64,000 nt of DNA from Solwaraspora sp. WMMD406 (GTDB lineage Bacteria; Actinomycetota; Actinomycetes; Mycobacteriales; Micromonosporaceae), in the NCBI RefSeq assembly GCF_029626025.1, contig NZ_JARUBF010000001.1, positions 2,790,001-2,854,000 of the forward strand. Direction: 5' to 3'. The notes under the pieces are model-generated. The model had not been told where the DNA came from, did no database searches, and was given only the letters and a program-made list of their open reading frames with translations. A program made the position numbers and the translations under genes. Below are positions 25,214-34,449 of this stretch, piece by piece. Every line of letters begins with the position of its first letter. Position 1 is the first letter of the stretch.

Positions 25214-26628
25214 CCACCTTCGGTGTCGATGGTCGGCACCGAAGGCGCGATCCAGTCCGGACGGCGATCAGGGCGGAACAGGACGAGGTCGTCGGATCCG
25301 GCCTCGTCCAGCAGGTCCGGATGCAGCGCCTGCGGCGGCAGCCCCCAGTAGTACGACACCCAGCGTGGCGTGGTGATGCCCACCACCCAGCCGCGTCGCT
25401 GATCCGGTCCCGGCTGATGGGCGGCGACCAACCGGCCGGCGTCCGCCGGCCGGTAGACGTAGTCGCGGGCCATCGGACCGAAGACGATCGCGCCGAAGGC
25501 GACCGCCAGGCCGGTCCCGGCGGCCACCGTGCCCGTCCCGACCGCCAGTCGGGGAAGCCGGCCGGCCAGTACGTCGAACAACGCCCCCATCGCGACGACA
25601 CCGGGGATCAGCACCGGATAGGCCCAGTAGTCGTGAATGAACGAGCCGTTGTTGAGCCCGATCACCCAGGCACCGACGAACGTCAGGGTGACCAGCAGGT
25701 AGAACCGGGTCCGGCGGACGATCAGTCCCGCCAGCGCGGCGAACGGGAACAGCACCAGATACCAGGTCGGCAACATTTCGGTGGCGTAGTCGCGCTGGCG
25801 GACCAGGAACTGCCGGGCGGTGAATCCGCCGCCGGCGGTGCGGAACTCGGTCTGGCTGGTCAGGTCGGCCATCCCGCTGACGCCGACGATGAACGCCAGA
25901 CTCACCACCACACCGACGACCATGCTGGCCCCGACGGCGACGGTCACCCGGTCGACGCGGCGGGCGGCCAGCAACCACAGCCCGAGCACCGCAGCCAGGG
26001 CGATGCCCGGCCAGGACGCCAGAGTGGTGAGCAGGGCGGCGACGCAGCCCCCCACCACCAGCCAGCGGGGCGGTTCGGGTCGGGACCGCAGCGCGACGAC
26101 GGCCGCCGACAACGCCAGGATCAGTCCCATGTCGAACATCAACGGGCTGTAGAGCCAGAAGAAACCGGTGGCGGCCATCGTCGCGACCGCCAACAGGGTC
26201 GGCAGCCATCCGATGGCGAACGCCCGCAGCAGTGCGGCCGCCGCCGGAACGACCAGCAGGCCGAGCAGGAACGGTCCGATCAGGATCTCGTACGCCCCGC
26301 TGCCGGGTAGGGCACCGAAGCTCGCGTCGAGCAGGTTGAGCAAGGGCGGGTGGTGGGCGTACGGCTGATCGCTGTAGGGCGACCAGTCGGCGCTGAACGA
26401 CGAGCCGACGATCCCTTTTTCCTGCAGGTTCTGCAGGTGCAGGCCGTGCCGGGCGAAGATCCGGCCGACGTGGTTGTCGCCGAACGGCAGTGCCAGTTGC
26501 GGTGCCCAACTCGCGGCGACGGCCGCGGTGATGGCCGCGACCGCTGTCCATCCCCATCGGTCGGCGGTCGGTCGGGCCGGCTGTGCGGTGACGGTCACCT
26601 CCGCTGGGGTGAGGGTCGTCGTGGCCAT
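25162..26628 (-). CDS. Polytopic glycosyltransferase, ArnT/PMT-like (GT39/GT83 type)
   Basis: This 488-residue protein has roughly eleven helices. The first extracellular loop reads LALPFGDNHVGRIF, with the Asp where GT-C enzymes bind the polyprenyl-phosphate sugar. YSDQPYAHHPPLLNLL follows, matching the conserved P-rich loop of ArnT/PMT proteins. A C-terminal soluble domain ends at ALPAD. Its ATG overlaps the stop of the upstream GT2 gene by one base (TGATG), so the two are translationally coupled. The GT2 would make a polyprenyl-phosphate sugar and this protein would transfer it outside the membrane. That pairing is inference from gene order. Confidence 0.85.
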   Translation of the reverse strand: MATTTLTPAEVTVTAQPARPTADRWGWTAVAAITAAVAASWAPQLALPFGDNHVGRIFARHGLHLQNLQEKGIVGSSFSADWSPYSDQPYAHHPPLLNLLDASFGALPGSGAYEILIGPFLLGLLVVPAAAALLRAFAIGWLPTLLAVATMAATGFFWLYSPLMFDMGLILALSAAVVALRSRPEPPRWLVVGGCVAALLTTLASWPGIALAAVLGLWLLAARRVDRVTVAVGASMVVGVVVSLAFIVGVSGMADLTSQTEFRTAGGGFTARQFLVRQRDYATEMLPTWYLVLFPFAALAGLIVRRTRFYLLVTLTFVGAWVIGLNNGSFIHDYWAYPVLIPGVVAMGALFDVLAGRLPRLAVGTGTVAAGTGLAVAFGAIVFGPMARDYVYRPADAGRLVAAHQPGPDQRRGWVVGITTPRWVSYYWGLPPQALHPDLLDEAGSDDLVLFRPDRRPDWIAPSVPTIDTEGGYGLTRVGDIRAALPAD

Positions 26629-27605
26629 CAGTCGGACCGGGACCGGACGATGAGGTCGGCGAGGAGCGCGACCGCGGCGATGATCAGACCGGTCAACATG
26701 ATCATGATGGTGTTGGTGGCGACCCGTACCGGGTTGGCGACCACGTCGTAGATCAGCTTGCCGGAGCCGAGCGCCAGCAGCCACAGGGCCGGTGGCATCA
26801 GCACCTTGAGCGGGTTGAAGTACATGACCATCCGCAGCACCTGCAGGATGTAGCGGTAGGCGTCCTTGACGAAGTGGAACTTCGACGATCCGGAGCGCTT
26901 GGCGTAGTCGATTGGCAGGTACCGCACCTCGTGCTGGTTGTGCAGGAACGCCATGGTGATCGTCGTGACGCAGGAGAAGCCGGGGGGCAGCAGCCGCAGG
27001 TACGGCAGGGCCACCTCCCGCCGGAACGCGCGTAGCCCGGAGTTGAGGTCCGGGATCGTGGTGCCGCTGAGTCGTTCGGCGACCTTGCGGATCAGCCACT
27101 TCGCCGGCACCCGCAACACCTTGTGGGTGCCCTGTTCGCTGGTCCTGGCCCCGACGACCTGGTCGATGACCGGTTCCTTCTCCAACAACTGGACGAGCTC
27201 GGGGATCCGCTCGTTGGGATAGGTCATGTCGGCGTCGGTCCAGACCACGATCTCGCCCCGGGCCTGCTGGGTGCCGATCCGGCGGGCGGTACCGGAACCG
27301 CCGTTGCGGTGGAACGGCATCAGACGCAGGTGCGGGAAGCGGGGTTGCGCCTCCTGCAGCACCTGCAACGTCCGGTCGGTCGAGGCGTCGTCGATCGCCA
27401 GTAGTTCATAGGTGTAGCCGCTGGTGTCCATCGCGGCGGTGATCCGTTCGATCTCCCGCAGCACGTGGTCCTGCTCGTTGTAGCAGGGGAGCACGATGGT
27501 CACGTCGAGTGGTTGGCCGATGTTGCCGCGGCGTACTTCGCCGGTCGGTTCGGTCACTGGCCAGACGCCGGTGCCGAGCCGGTCGAACCGGCTTGTCGTC
27601 GTCAT
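26628..27605 (-). CDS. GT2 polyprenyl-phosphate glycosyltransferase (DPM1/ArnC-like)
   Basis: This 325-residue protein has a GT-A domain and two C-terminal membrane helices. Motifs are TIVLPCYNEQDHVLREI (nucleotide binding), IDDASTDRT, WTDADMTYP (the DxD-type metal site) and IPDLNSGLRAFRR. It should transfer a sugar from a nucleotide donor to undecaprenyl or decaprenyl phosphate. The helices WLLALGSGKLIYDVV and IMIMLTGLIIAAVALLADLI fit ArnC-type proteins. GGGAG lies 6 bases before the ATG. It is first in a two-gene operon with the polytopic transferase. Confidence 0.9.
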   Translation of the reverse strand: MTTTSRFDRLGTGVWPVTEPTGEVRRGNIGQPLDVTIVLPCYNEQDHVLREIERITAAMDTSGYTYELLAIDDASTDRTLQVLQEAQPRFPHLRLMPFHRNGGSGTARRIGTQQARGEIVVWTDADMTYPNERIPELVQLLEKEPVIDQVVGARTSEQGTHKVLRVPAKWLIRKVAERLSGTTIPDLNSGLRAFRREVALPYLRLLPPGFSCVTTITMAFLHNQHEVRYLPIDYAKRSGSSKFHFVKDAYRYILQVLRMVMYFNPLKVLMPPALWLLALGSGKLIYDVVANPVRVATNTIMIMLTGLIIAAVALLADLIVRSRSD

Positions 27606-28388
27606 GCGGATCTCCCGGGGGCGTCAGGCGACGACCGAGCACCGCAGTGGCTCCCGCGCCGCAGTGCGTCATGGTACACGTCCGTCCCGCCGGGGCCAGC
27701 CGCCCGACCGTCCGTCCTGCGTGGTTCGCTCGACGGGTCGGGCGTGGTCCGCTCGACCCGTCGGGACGGTAGCGCAGGAGCGGAGCGCCGGACGGGAACG
27801 CCGGACGAATTCCGAGTGGGCTGAAGATCGGCGACCCCTGCGGTACGACCGCTCGGCGCGACGGAGTGCGACGCCGATGTCGGTCGACGGTGACCGGCCG
27901 CCGAATCCGTGCTCCTCGCCGGTACATGGTCGCCGTCGGGTGGATTTTGTCACCCCGAGGCACCGATGGCTGGTGCCGATTTCTCTGCGTCTCCGACTTG
28001 TTGCATCGGGTGGATGACTCGCGCGATCTGGTCGAGGCGGGTGAATGTGCCCGTCTGTGCCAGTGGGGATCTGAGCTGGGACAACAGGTTTTTTTGATCG
28101 AGGTTGAACCCCCGCCATTGGCCGAAAGTATGATGTCGGCGGGTTGAGGGGGTTCCGTCAATTTTCCGCTCACAGTAAGTCTGACTAGATTGCGGTTTCG
28201 GCAGCTTGACAGCGATGGAAAGCCGCTTTTAGCGTGTCTTCGCGTAAACGTGGTGCGATCTCGTTCCGGCAATGGAAGTGGGCGTATGAAGGCACCCGTT
28301 TGAGTAGGTCATCCAGAACCACGTCTGCCTCCACCGGACGACGCCGGTCAACCGCGCCGCCCTCGACGAGAAGGAGTAGGTAAACCCC
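27606..28388. other. Long divergent intergenic region
   Basis: Nearly 780 bases separate the GT2 gene and the exported-protein gene. The part from about 27900 to 28270 is less GC-rich than its surroundings and has a T6 run near 28090. Translated frames are compositionally arginine-rich shadows without credible starts. No riboswitch, tRNA or repeat was recognised; it presumably holds the two divergent promoters. Confidence 0.4.
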
Positions 28389-29621
28389 ATGTACAGGTCG
28401 GCACGACGGCGCAGTTCGACCACGCGTGGCCGAAACCAGCGCGGCATCAGTGGTCGCAACAAGCGGATCATCGCGGTCCTCGGCACGGTCACGGTGTTCG
28501 CCGGGATCGTCGCGGTCACCCAGGTCTCTTCGGCCAACGATCAACTCAGGACCTCGTCCGAGTGTGTGGCGCCGAGTCCCGGCGCCGCCGCCGAAGGCGG
28601 TGTCACCACCACGGTGACGAGGGAGAACGGTCGGGACGTACGCCATCACTGGGGCGACGGTCAGACCACACTGGAGGAGTGTGAGGGCGACTCGACGGTC
28701 GTCGCCGCTCCAACGATCGTCTGCCCCTCGGTCGAGGACCGGTTGCCGGAGATCCCGGCTGCCGCCCGTACCGAGGTGACCCGCAACCTCGAACTGCTGC
28801 AGACCCAGATCGACGAAGCCAACGCCCGACTGGCCAACAGCGTCGGCCAGGGTGGCCCGAACTTCATCAACAACGCCATCCTCGGCCCGCTGGCCAGCAA
28901 GCGGGTCGCCACGCTCGACCGGATCGCGATCGCGATCGGCCGGGTCGCCCCCCGTCCCCGGGGCCTCGACGAGCTGGCCACCTGTGAGCTGGTCAACCAG
29001 CCCAGCCAGGACAACGGCAACGACGGTGGCAACGGCAACGACGGTGGCAACGGCAACAACGACGGCGGCGGCAACGGTCTGGAGATCCTGGCCGACAGCT
29101 GTGAGAACAGCAATCTCGACGACCACGACGGTTTCCAGATCGGCAACCGTTGTGTCGACACCGAGATGGGTGAGGTGGGCTCCGCCGCGAACAACCCGTC
29201 GCTGCTGATCACCGAGTTCCCCGAGGAGGTCAACGCCAACGAGCCGTTCACCATTCGGGTGAGCACCCGCAACCTGGTTCGGGATCGTTTCCTGCCGGCT
29301 GGCCAGGGTGGCTACTACATCGAGAGCTCGCTGCTCAACGAGCAGGGCCTCACCCGCGGCCACTTCCACACCGCATGCCGCATCCTCGAATCCACCGAGT
29401 TCGCTCCGGACCCGGCTCCGGTCCCGGCCTTCTTCGTTGCCACCGAGGACGGTGGCGGTGGGGCACAGCCGGACCAGGTGACGATCCAGGTTTCCGGTCT
29501 GCCGCAGTCGGGCATCGCGCAGTGCTCGGTCTGGGCCGGCGACGGGTCGCACCGGGTGCCGATGTCGGAGCGGGCCAACCAGACGCCGGCCTTCGACGCG
29601 GTCCGGATCCGGGTGAACTGA
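28389..29621 (+). CDS. Exported protein of unknown function with an Asn/Gly-rich linker
   Basis: This 410-residue protein starts with an Arg-rich segment and one hydrophobic helix (IIAVLGTVTVFAGIVAV), so it is secreted or N-terminally anchored. Residues about 90-190 form a helical region (TRNLELLQTQIDEANARLAN). A linker of NGNDGG repeats follows, then a beta-rich C-terminal domain with five or six Cys (CENSNLDDHDG, RCVDTEMG, CRILEST, CSVWAGD) that probably forms disulfides. I do not recognise the family with confidence. GAAGGAG lies about 13 bases upstream of the ATG, a long spacing. A perfect hairpin follows the gene. Confidence 0.7.
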   Translation: MYRSARRRSSTTRGRNQRGISGRNKRIIAVLGTVTVFAGIVAVTQVSSANDQLRTSSECVAPSPGAAAEGGVTTTVTRENGRDVRHHWGDGQTTLEECEGDSTVVAAPTIVCPSVEDRLPEIPAAARTEVTRNLELLQTQIDEANARLANSVGQGGPNFINNAILGPLASKRVATLDRIAIAIGRVAPRPRGLDELATCELVNQPSQDNGNDGGNGNDGGNGNNDGGGNGLEILADSCENSNLDDHDGFQIGNRCVDTEMGEVGSAANNPSLLITEFPEEVNANEPFTIRVSTRNLVRDRFLPAGQGGYYIESSLLNEQGLTRGHFHTACRILESTEFAPDPAPVPAFFVATEDGGGGAQPDQVTIQVSGLPQSGIAQCSVWAGDGSHRVPMSERANQTPAFDAVRIRVN

Positions 29622-29649
29622 CCTCGACCACACCTTCGATTCCCCGCCT

Positions 29650-29685
29650 GTGCAGGGCACGGACCATGTGGTCCGTGCCCTGCAC
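29650..29685. terminator. Bidirectional hairpin between convergent genes
   Basis: Perfect 17-bp arms (GTGCAGGGCACGGACCA and its complement) surround two bases. The exported-protein gene ends upstream and the convergent small gene ends at 29757. Confidence 0.88.
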
Positions 29686-29756
29686 GGCGTGGGGGACAGG
29701 CCGAAGACCGCCGGCCTGCGTCGGGGCTGGAACCGCGACGGGGCGGGGTCGGGACC

Positions 29757-30164
29757 TCAGGACAGGATCGCCAGGTGGAAGTTGCGGTCGGCCAGGGCGC
29801 CCGCGCTGGTGAAGGTCTGGATGAACACGCCGTTGGCGATCCCGGCCCGCCCGACCACGGTGATCTCACCGGGGGCGGAGGCGCCGGAGCTGCCGGGCAG
29901 GCCGATGCTGCCGACGTACGCCGAGCCGGTCAGGTCGTGGGTGGACACCACCTGGTAGGTCCCGGTGCTGAGCCGGGTCGCGGAGACCACACCGAACCCA
30001 CGGACCAGGCCGCCGGCCGAGTTGACCACCGCGAAGAACGTCTGGGCGGTCGGTGGCATCCCGGCCCCCGTGGCCGGGACGAGAGCGATGCCGGCCCGTT
30101 CGCGGTCGGTCTTGGTGGCGGGCGGTTGCTCGGAGACGGCTGCGGTGGCTGTTTCGTCAGACAT
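29757..30164 (-). CDS. Small protein of unknown function
   Basis: This 135-residue product is beta-rich and without a signal peptide or membrane helix. The first 30 residues are polar and disordered-looking (MSDETATAAVSEQPPATKTD). The remainder has repeated Gly-rich strands (FFAVVNSAGGLVRGFGVVSA, VGSIGLPGSSGASAPGEITV). GAGGAG lies 5 bases before the ATG, a strong ribosome site, which supports it being real. No family was recognised. It stands alone between convergent and co-directional hypothetical genes. Confidence 0.65.
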   Translation of the reverse strand: MSDETATAAVSEQPPATKTDRERAGIALVPATGAGMPPTAQTFFAVVNSAGGLVRGFGVVSATRLSTGTYQVVSTHDLTGSAYVGSIGLPGSSGASAPGEITVVGRAGIANGVFIQTFTSAGALADRNFHLAILS

Positions 30165-30341
30165 GGTGACTCCTCAGGGTATGGGTGCACGGCGTGGACG
30201 ACTGGCCGTGCGAAGGGGATGAGGGTGACTTCGACCCGGGGGCCCTACCGGAATCGAATCTGACTCCGAGCCTACGTTTGATTGCTCAGAGTAGCTATCT
30301 CGAGCGTTGTCCAATCAGAGACAGCCGGCTGAGGCTCTCCC

Positions 30342-30851
30342 TCAAGGTCGGTCGTCGGCGCTGCCCAGCAGGCGTTTCAGGAGGTCCGCGAGGGGGATCG
30401 ACTCGCCGTCTCGGCCGCCGGCGCCAATCACCATCCGTGGTTCGGTCGCGGCGATGCGAGCGCCGAAGAGCCATGCGCGCAGACTCGGCGGCACCGACAA
30501 CAGGTAGAGCTGACCGTCTGTGCCGACGGCGAGTGAGCGGTCCGCCTTGAGGTACCAGCCGTGCAGACCAGTGCGGTACCGAGGCCATCCACGGTATGGG
30601 CGGGCCACCAGCGGTACGGGCGCGATGTCGTGCAGCGCGGCTGCCCGAACGAAGTCGGTCAGCAGTCGGGCGGCGTCGCGCGCTTCGACCGCCCGCCGCT
30701 GTCGCTGCGCGGCGTCGTGTGCGGCGATCGCCCGTTGACGTCGGTCGGCCCAGTCGTCGGCTTGGCTGGTCTTGTCGATCGGGTCAGCGTGGCCCGCTTG
30801 GTCGGCGTGACCCGGGGACGAGTCGTCGACGGACCGGCCTGCCTCACCCAT
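30342..30851 (-). CDS. Conserved hypothetical cytoplasmic protein
   Basis: This 169-residue protein has a polar N-terminus (about 30 residues), a charged helix with DDWADRRQRAIAAHDAAQRQRR, and a C-terminal domain with VARPYRGWPRYRTGLHGWYLKADRSLAVGTDGQLYLL and WLFGARIAAT. The aromatic, basic middle segment suggests a compact folded domain. I do not recognise a named family. It has no close operon partner. Confidence 0.65.
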   Translation of the reverse strand: MGEAGRSVDDSSPGHADQAGHADPIDKTSQADDWADRRQRAIAAHDAAQRQRRAVEARDAARLLTDFVRAAALHDIAPVPLVARPYRGWPRYRTGLHGWYLKADRSLAVGTDGQLYLLSVPPSLRAWLFGARIAATEPRMVIGAGGRDGESIPLADLLKRLLGSADDRP

Positions 30852-31206
30852 CAGCCCACTGTACGTACACCTCTGACAGCTCCGTCGATGACCCGGTCAT
30901 CGTACCTGTTTGTTTAGCTTGCAAACTATTGACAGGGGTCGAGCCGCTGTGTGACTGTCTGCTTCTGGCCGGTGGTGGGAGCCGTCACCCGGTCGCGGGA
31001 CTTTGGGCGACCCGCGCAGACCTCGTCGTGTCCGCATCTTCGCCTGCCGACATCCCGTCGCCGGCTCGACCCGATCTGACCGTGGTCGGCCGATGACAGT
31101 GCCCACCAGCCGATCCCGGTCGACCGCTGGTGCGCGTGCCGGCAAGGCGCTTCGTCCGTACCTCGTCAATCCCTTCACCGGATCGTGCAGGAAGGAAGCC
31201 GAACAC
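30852..31206. other. Upstream region of the xyloglucanase gene
   Basis: This 355-base gap holds a near-palindrome at 30908-30926 with GTTTG and CAAAC arms, directly followed by TTGACA at 30929-30934. Together they look like an operator next to a -35 box, but a -10 box is not clear. The GAGAGCGCTCTC motif seen near the other hydrolases is absent here. Confidence 0.35.
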
Positions 31207-33984
31207 ATGCGAAGAACCCTTGCCGGTGCGCTCGCCGCCGCTGTCGTCGTCGGTGCCGCTGCCGTCGCGACCCAGGTGGTCGTCAGCGGTGCCACGTCCC
31301 CGGCCCAGGCCGCCGCCGCCGACCCCTACTCGTGGCGCAACGTTCGCGTCGACGGCGGCGGCTTCGTGCCGGGCATCGTCTTCAACGAGACCGAACCCGA
31401 TCTGATCTACGCGCGGACCGACATCGGCGGTGCCTACCGGTGGGATCCGGCCGACCAGTCGTGGACTCCGTTGCTGGACTGGGTGGGCTGGGACAACTGG
31501 GGCTGGAACGGTGTCGCCAGCCTGGCCACCGACCCGGTGGAGACCAACCGGGTGTACGCGGCGGTCGGCATGTACACCAACTCCTGGGACCCCAACAACG
31601 GTGCGATCCTGCGCTCGAGCGACCGGGGCGAGACCTGGCAGGCGTACGAGTTGCCGTTCAAGGTCGGTGGGAACATGCCTGGTCGGGGGATGGGCGAACG
31701 GCTCGCCGTCGACCCCAACGACAACAGCGTGCTCTACTTCGGCGCGGAGAACGGCAACGGTCTCTGGCGCAGCACCGACCACGGGCAAACCTGGGCCGAG
31801 GTGACCAGCTTCCCCAATCCGGGCAACTGGTCCGAGGATCCGGACGATCCCAACGGTTACCTCGATCATCAGCCCGGTGTGGTCTGGGTGACCTTCGACA
31901 AGACCACCGGCGGCCCGGGCACCGTCAGCCAGCACATCTACGTCGGTGTCGCCGACTTGGACAACACCGTCTACCGCAGCACCGACGGCGGCGTCACCTG
32001 GCAGCGGCTGGCCGGGCAGCCGACCGGCTTCATGGCCCACCAGGGCAAGATCGACTACGCCACCGGGACGCTCTACATCGCGACCAGTGACAACGGCGGC
32101 CCGTACGCCGGCGATCACGGTGACGTCTGGAGGTACGCGACCGCGACCGGCGAGTGGACCCGGATCAGCCCGACGCCGTCGGACGACACCGCCAACAACT
32201 GGTACGGCTACTCCGGGCTCAGCGTCGACCGGCAGAACCCCGGCACGGTGATGGTCACCGGCTACAGCTCGTGGTGGCCGGACACCTTCATCTACCGCAG
32301 CACCGACGGCGGCGACACCTGGACGTCGTTCTACGACATGGCATACCCGAACCGGACCAATCGCTACACGATGGACATCAGCGATTCGCCGTGGCTGTCG
32401 TGGGGCGCCAACCCGCAGCCACCGGAAGTCACCCCCAAGCTGGGTTGGATGACCGAGGCCTTGGCGATCGACCCGCACGATTCGGACCGGTTCATGTACG
32501 GCACCGGAGCCACCATCTACGGCTCGACCAACCTGACCGCGCTCGACAGTGGCGGCACGGTCGCCATCCGTACCATGGTCAAGGGCCTGGAGGAGACCGC
32601 GATCCTCGACCTGGTCAGCCCACCGGTCGGCGATGCCTTCCTCATCTCGGGCATGGGTGACATCGGCGGGTTCCGGCACACCAGTGTGGACACCGCTCCC
32701 GAGCTGATGCACCAGCAGCCCAACCTCGGGGCGAACACCAGCATCGACTACGCCGAGCTGAACCCGATGCAGATGGTACGTGTCGGCAACGGCGAGGGCG
32801 TCAGCCACATCGCCTACTCGTACAGCACCGGGGAGAACTGGTATGCCGGCGGCGAGCCGGGTGGGGTGACCTCCGGTGGCACCGTGGCGGTGGCCGCCGA
32901 CGGCAGCCGGGTGGTGTGGAGTCCGGGCGGCGCGGCGGTGCACCACTCGACCAGCTTCGGCGGCTCGTTCAGCCCGTCGACCGGGGTACCGGCGGGCGCG
33001 CAGGTCCGGTCGGACCGGGTGAACGGCAGCACGTTCTACGCCTACTCCGGCGGCCAGTTCTTCGTCAGCACCAACGGCGGGCAAAGCTTCACCGCCTCGC
33101 CCGCCACCAACCTGCCGACGGAACAGGTCAACTTCAAGGCGGTAGCCGGCCACGAGGGTCACATCTGGCTGGCGGGGGAGACCGGGCTGTTCCGCTCCAC
33201 CGACTCCGGGGCGAGCTTCACCCCCGTGGCGGGGATCAGCGCGGCCCGTAACGTCGGATTCGGCAAGGCCGCTCCGGGCGCGGCCTACCACTCGATCTAT
33301 CTGGTCGGCACGATCGACGGGGTGACCGGGGTGTACCGGTCGGACGACACCGGCGCGACCTGGGTCCGGATCAACGACGATCAACATCAGTACGGCAACA
33401 TGGGTGACGCCCTGACCGGCGACCCCCGGGTGTACGGACGGGTCTACCTCGGTACCAACGGTCGGGGCATCCTGGTCGCCGACCGGCTCGGCGCCCCGCC
33501 GTCGCCCACGGCGAGTCCGAGCGTGAGTCCGAGCGTGAGTCCGAGTCCGAGCGTGAGTCCGAGCGTGAGCCCGAGCGTGAGTCCGAGCGTGAGCGTGAGC
33601 CCGAGCGTGAGTCCGAGCGTGAGTCCGAGCGTGAGTCCGAGCGTGAGTCCGTCGGTCGGGCCGACTACGCCGGCGCCCGGCGGGTGCTCGGCGACGTACC
33701 AGGTGACCGGAACCTGGCCGGGTGGTTTCCAGGGTGAGGTACGGGTGACCAACACCGGCAGCTCCGCCTCGACGGGGTGGACGGTGACGTGGAGCTTCCC
33801 GGACGGGCAGACGATCAGCCAGCTCTGGGGCGGTACGCACACTCAGACCGGTGCCACGGTCACGGTCGGCAACGCCGCGTGGAACGGGAGCCTGGCACCG
33901 AACGGATCCACCTCGTTCGGATTCCTCGGCAATGTCACCGGCGGCAACGGCGTACCCGCGAACGTGCGCTGCGTCCGGAGCTGA
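31207..33984 (+). CDS. Secreted GH74 xyloglucanase with CBM2
   Basis: This 925-residue exported enzyme should hydrolyse xyloglucan. The signal peptide ends near AQAAAADPY. The twin seven-bladed propellers span about residues 40-760, with recurrent SSDRGETW and STDGGVTW turns. The two catalytic Asp of GH74 are expected in YARTDIGGAYRW and SGMGDIGGFRH, both present. A Pro/Ser/Val linker (PSVSPSVSPS repeats) leads to a C-terminal CBM2 cellulose-binding module with the paired Cys (GCSATY, VRCVRS) and surface Trp (TGWTVTWSF, AAWNGSL). AGGAAG lies about 9 bases before the ATG. Two hairpins follow the stop. Confidence 0.93.
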   Translation: MRRTLAGALAAAVVVGAAAVATQVVVSGATSPAQAAAADPYSWRNVRVDGGGFVPGIVFNETEPDLIYARTDIGGAYRWDPADQSWTPLLDWVGWDNWGWNGVASLATDPVETNRVYAAVGMYTNSWDPNNGAILRSSDRGETWQAYELPFKVGGNMPGRGMGERLAVDPNDNSVLYFGAENGNGLWRSTDHGQTWAEVTSFPNPGNWSEDPDDPNGYLDHQPGVVWVTFDKTTGGPGTVSQHIYVGVADLDNTVYRSTDGGVTWQRLAGQPTGFMAHQGKIDYATGTLYIATSDNGGPYAGDHGDVWRYATATGEWTRISPTPSDDTANNWYGYSGLSVDRQNPGTVMVTGYSSWWPDTFIYRSTDGGDTWTSFYDMAYPNRTNRYTMDISDSPWLSWGANPQPPEVTPKLGWMTEALAIDPHDSDRFMYGTGATIYGSTNLTALDSGGTVAIRTMVKGLEETAILDLVSPPVGDAFLISGMGDIGGFRHTSVDTAPELMHQQPNLGANTSIDYAELNPMQMVRVGNGEGVSHIAYSYSTGENWYAGGEPGGVTSGGTVAVAADGSRVVWSPGGAAVHHSTSFGGSFSPSTGVPAGAQVRSDRVNGSTFYAYSGGQFFVSTNGGQSFTASPATNLPTEQVNFKAVAGHEGHIWLAGETGLFRSTDSGASFTPVAGISAARNVGFGKAAPGAAYHSIYLVGTIDGVTGVYRSDDTGATWVRINDDQHQYGNMGDALTGDPRVYGRVYLGTNGRGILVADRLGAPPSPTASPSVSPSVSPSPSVSPSVSPSVSPSVSVSPSVSPSVSPSVSPSVSPSVGPTTPAPGGCSATYQVTGTWPGGFQGEVRVTNTGSSASTGWTVTWSFPDGQTISQLWGGTHTQTGATVTVGNAAWNGSLAPNGSTSFGFLGNVTGGNGVPANVRCVRS
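33511..33650 (+). repeat. Imperfect 12-bp tandem repeats encoding the GH74 linker
   Basis: Units of CCGAGCGTGAGT and variants repeat about eleven times and encode Pro-Ser-Val-Ser. Such arrays change length by slippage, which would alter only the spacing between catalytic and cellulose-binding domains. Confidence 0.85.
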
Positions 33985-33985
33985 C

Positions 33986-34029
33986 CGCGTTGGGCCCGGT
34001 CGCCGTACCGCGCGGCCGGGCCCAACGCG
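33986..34029. terminator. Hairpin right after the xyloglucanase stop
   Basis: Perfect 14-bp arms (CGCGTTGGGCCCGG and its complement) enclose a 16-nt loop, starting two bases after the TGA. Confidence 0.85.
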
Positions 34030-34031
34030 GA

Positions 34032-34065
34032 AGCCCCGCCCGGCGGGTCATCGCCGGGCGGGGCT
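34032..34065. terminator. Second hairpin, overlapping the end of the convergent small gene
   Basis: Perfect 14-bp arms (AGCCCCGCCCGGCG and its complement) enclose GGTCAT. The loop contains the stop codon of the - strand gene that ends at 34048. Confidence 0.8.
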
Positions 34066-34449
34066 ACCAGCGGCCTCGTCGACGTCGACGAACTCGATCC
34101 GGCTGTCGACGCCGCGCGCGTCGTCTCGGGCGCTGATGGCGGAGCGGGCCATCGCACCGGCCAGCCAGCCCAGCGCGACGCCGGCCGCGCCGGCACCGAC
34201 GATCCACGCCCACGGCAGGCCGGGACGGCGTCCGGCGAGCGCGTCGAACGCCGCCATCGCGCGGTGTCGGGCCTCTGTGCTGATGGGTCCGACCCGGTGG
34301 CCGGCCTCGGCGGCCAACTGAGAGGTCTGCCGGCGGGCCGAACGCGCCGAGTCGCCGGCGGAGCCCACCGCCGAGACGAGATGTTCCCAGGCCTGGTCGG
34401 TGATCCGCTGCGGCTTGCGGCGGCGTTCCAACAGGTTGGTCGCGAACAT
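34048..34449 (-). CDS. Small single-helix membrane protein
   Basis: This 133-residue protein has an amphipathic, basic N-terminal half (RRRKPQRITDQAWEHLVSAV) and one hydrophobic segment (LPWAWIVGAGAAGVALGWLAG). The acidic tail reads RIEFVDVDEA. The layout resembles small envelope-associated YtxH/DUF3618-like proteins, but sequence support is weak. A GGAGG site lies 7 bases before the ATG. Confidence 0.7.
   Translation of the reverse strand: MFATNLLERRRKPQRITDQAWEHLVSAVGSAGDSARSARRQTSQLAAEAGHRVGPISTEARHRAMAAFDALAGRRPGLPWAWIVGAGAAGVALGWLAGAMARSAISARDDARGVDSRIEFVDVDEAAGSPARR

Noticed and set aside
30985-33840. 951-residue - strand frame with His/Thr/Ala repeats opposite the GH74 gene
   Set aside because: The repeats are the antisense of the PSVS linker and the rest mirrors the xyloglucanase; no independent coding evidence.
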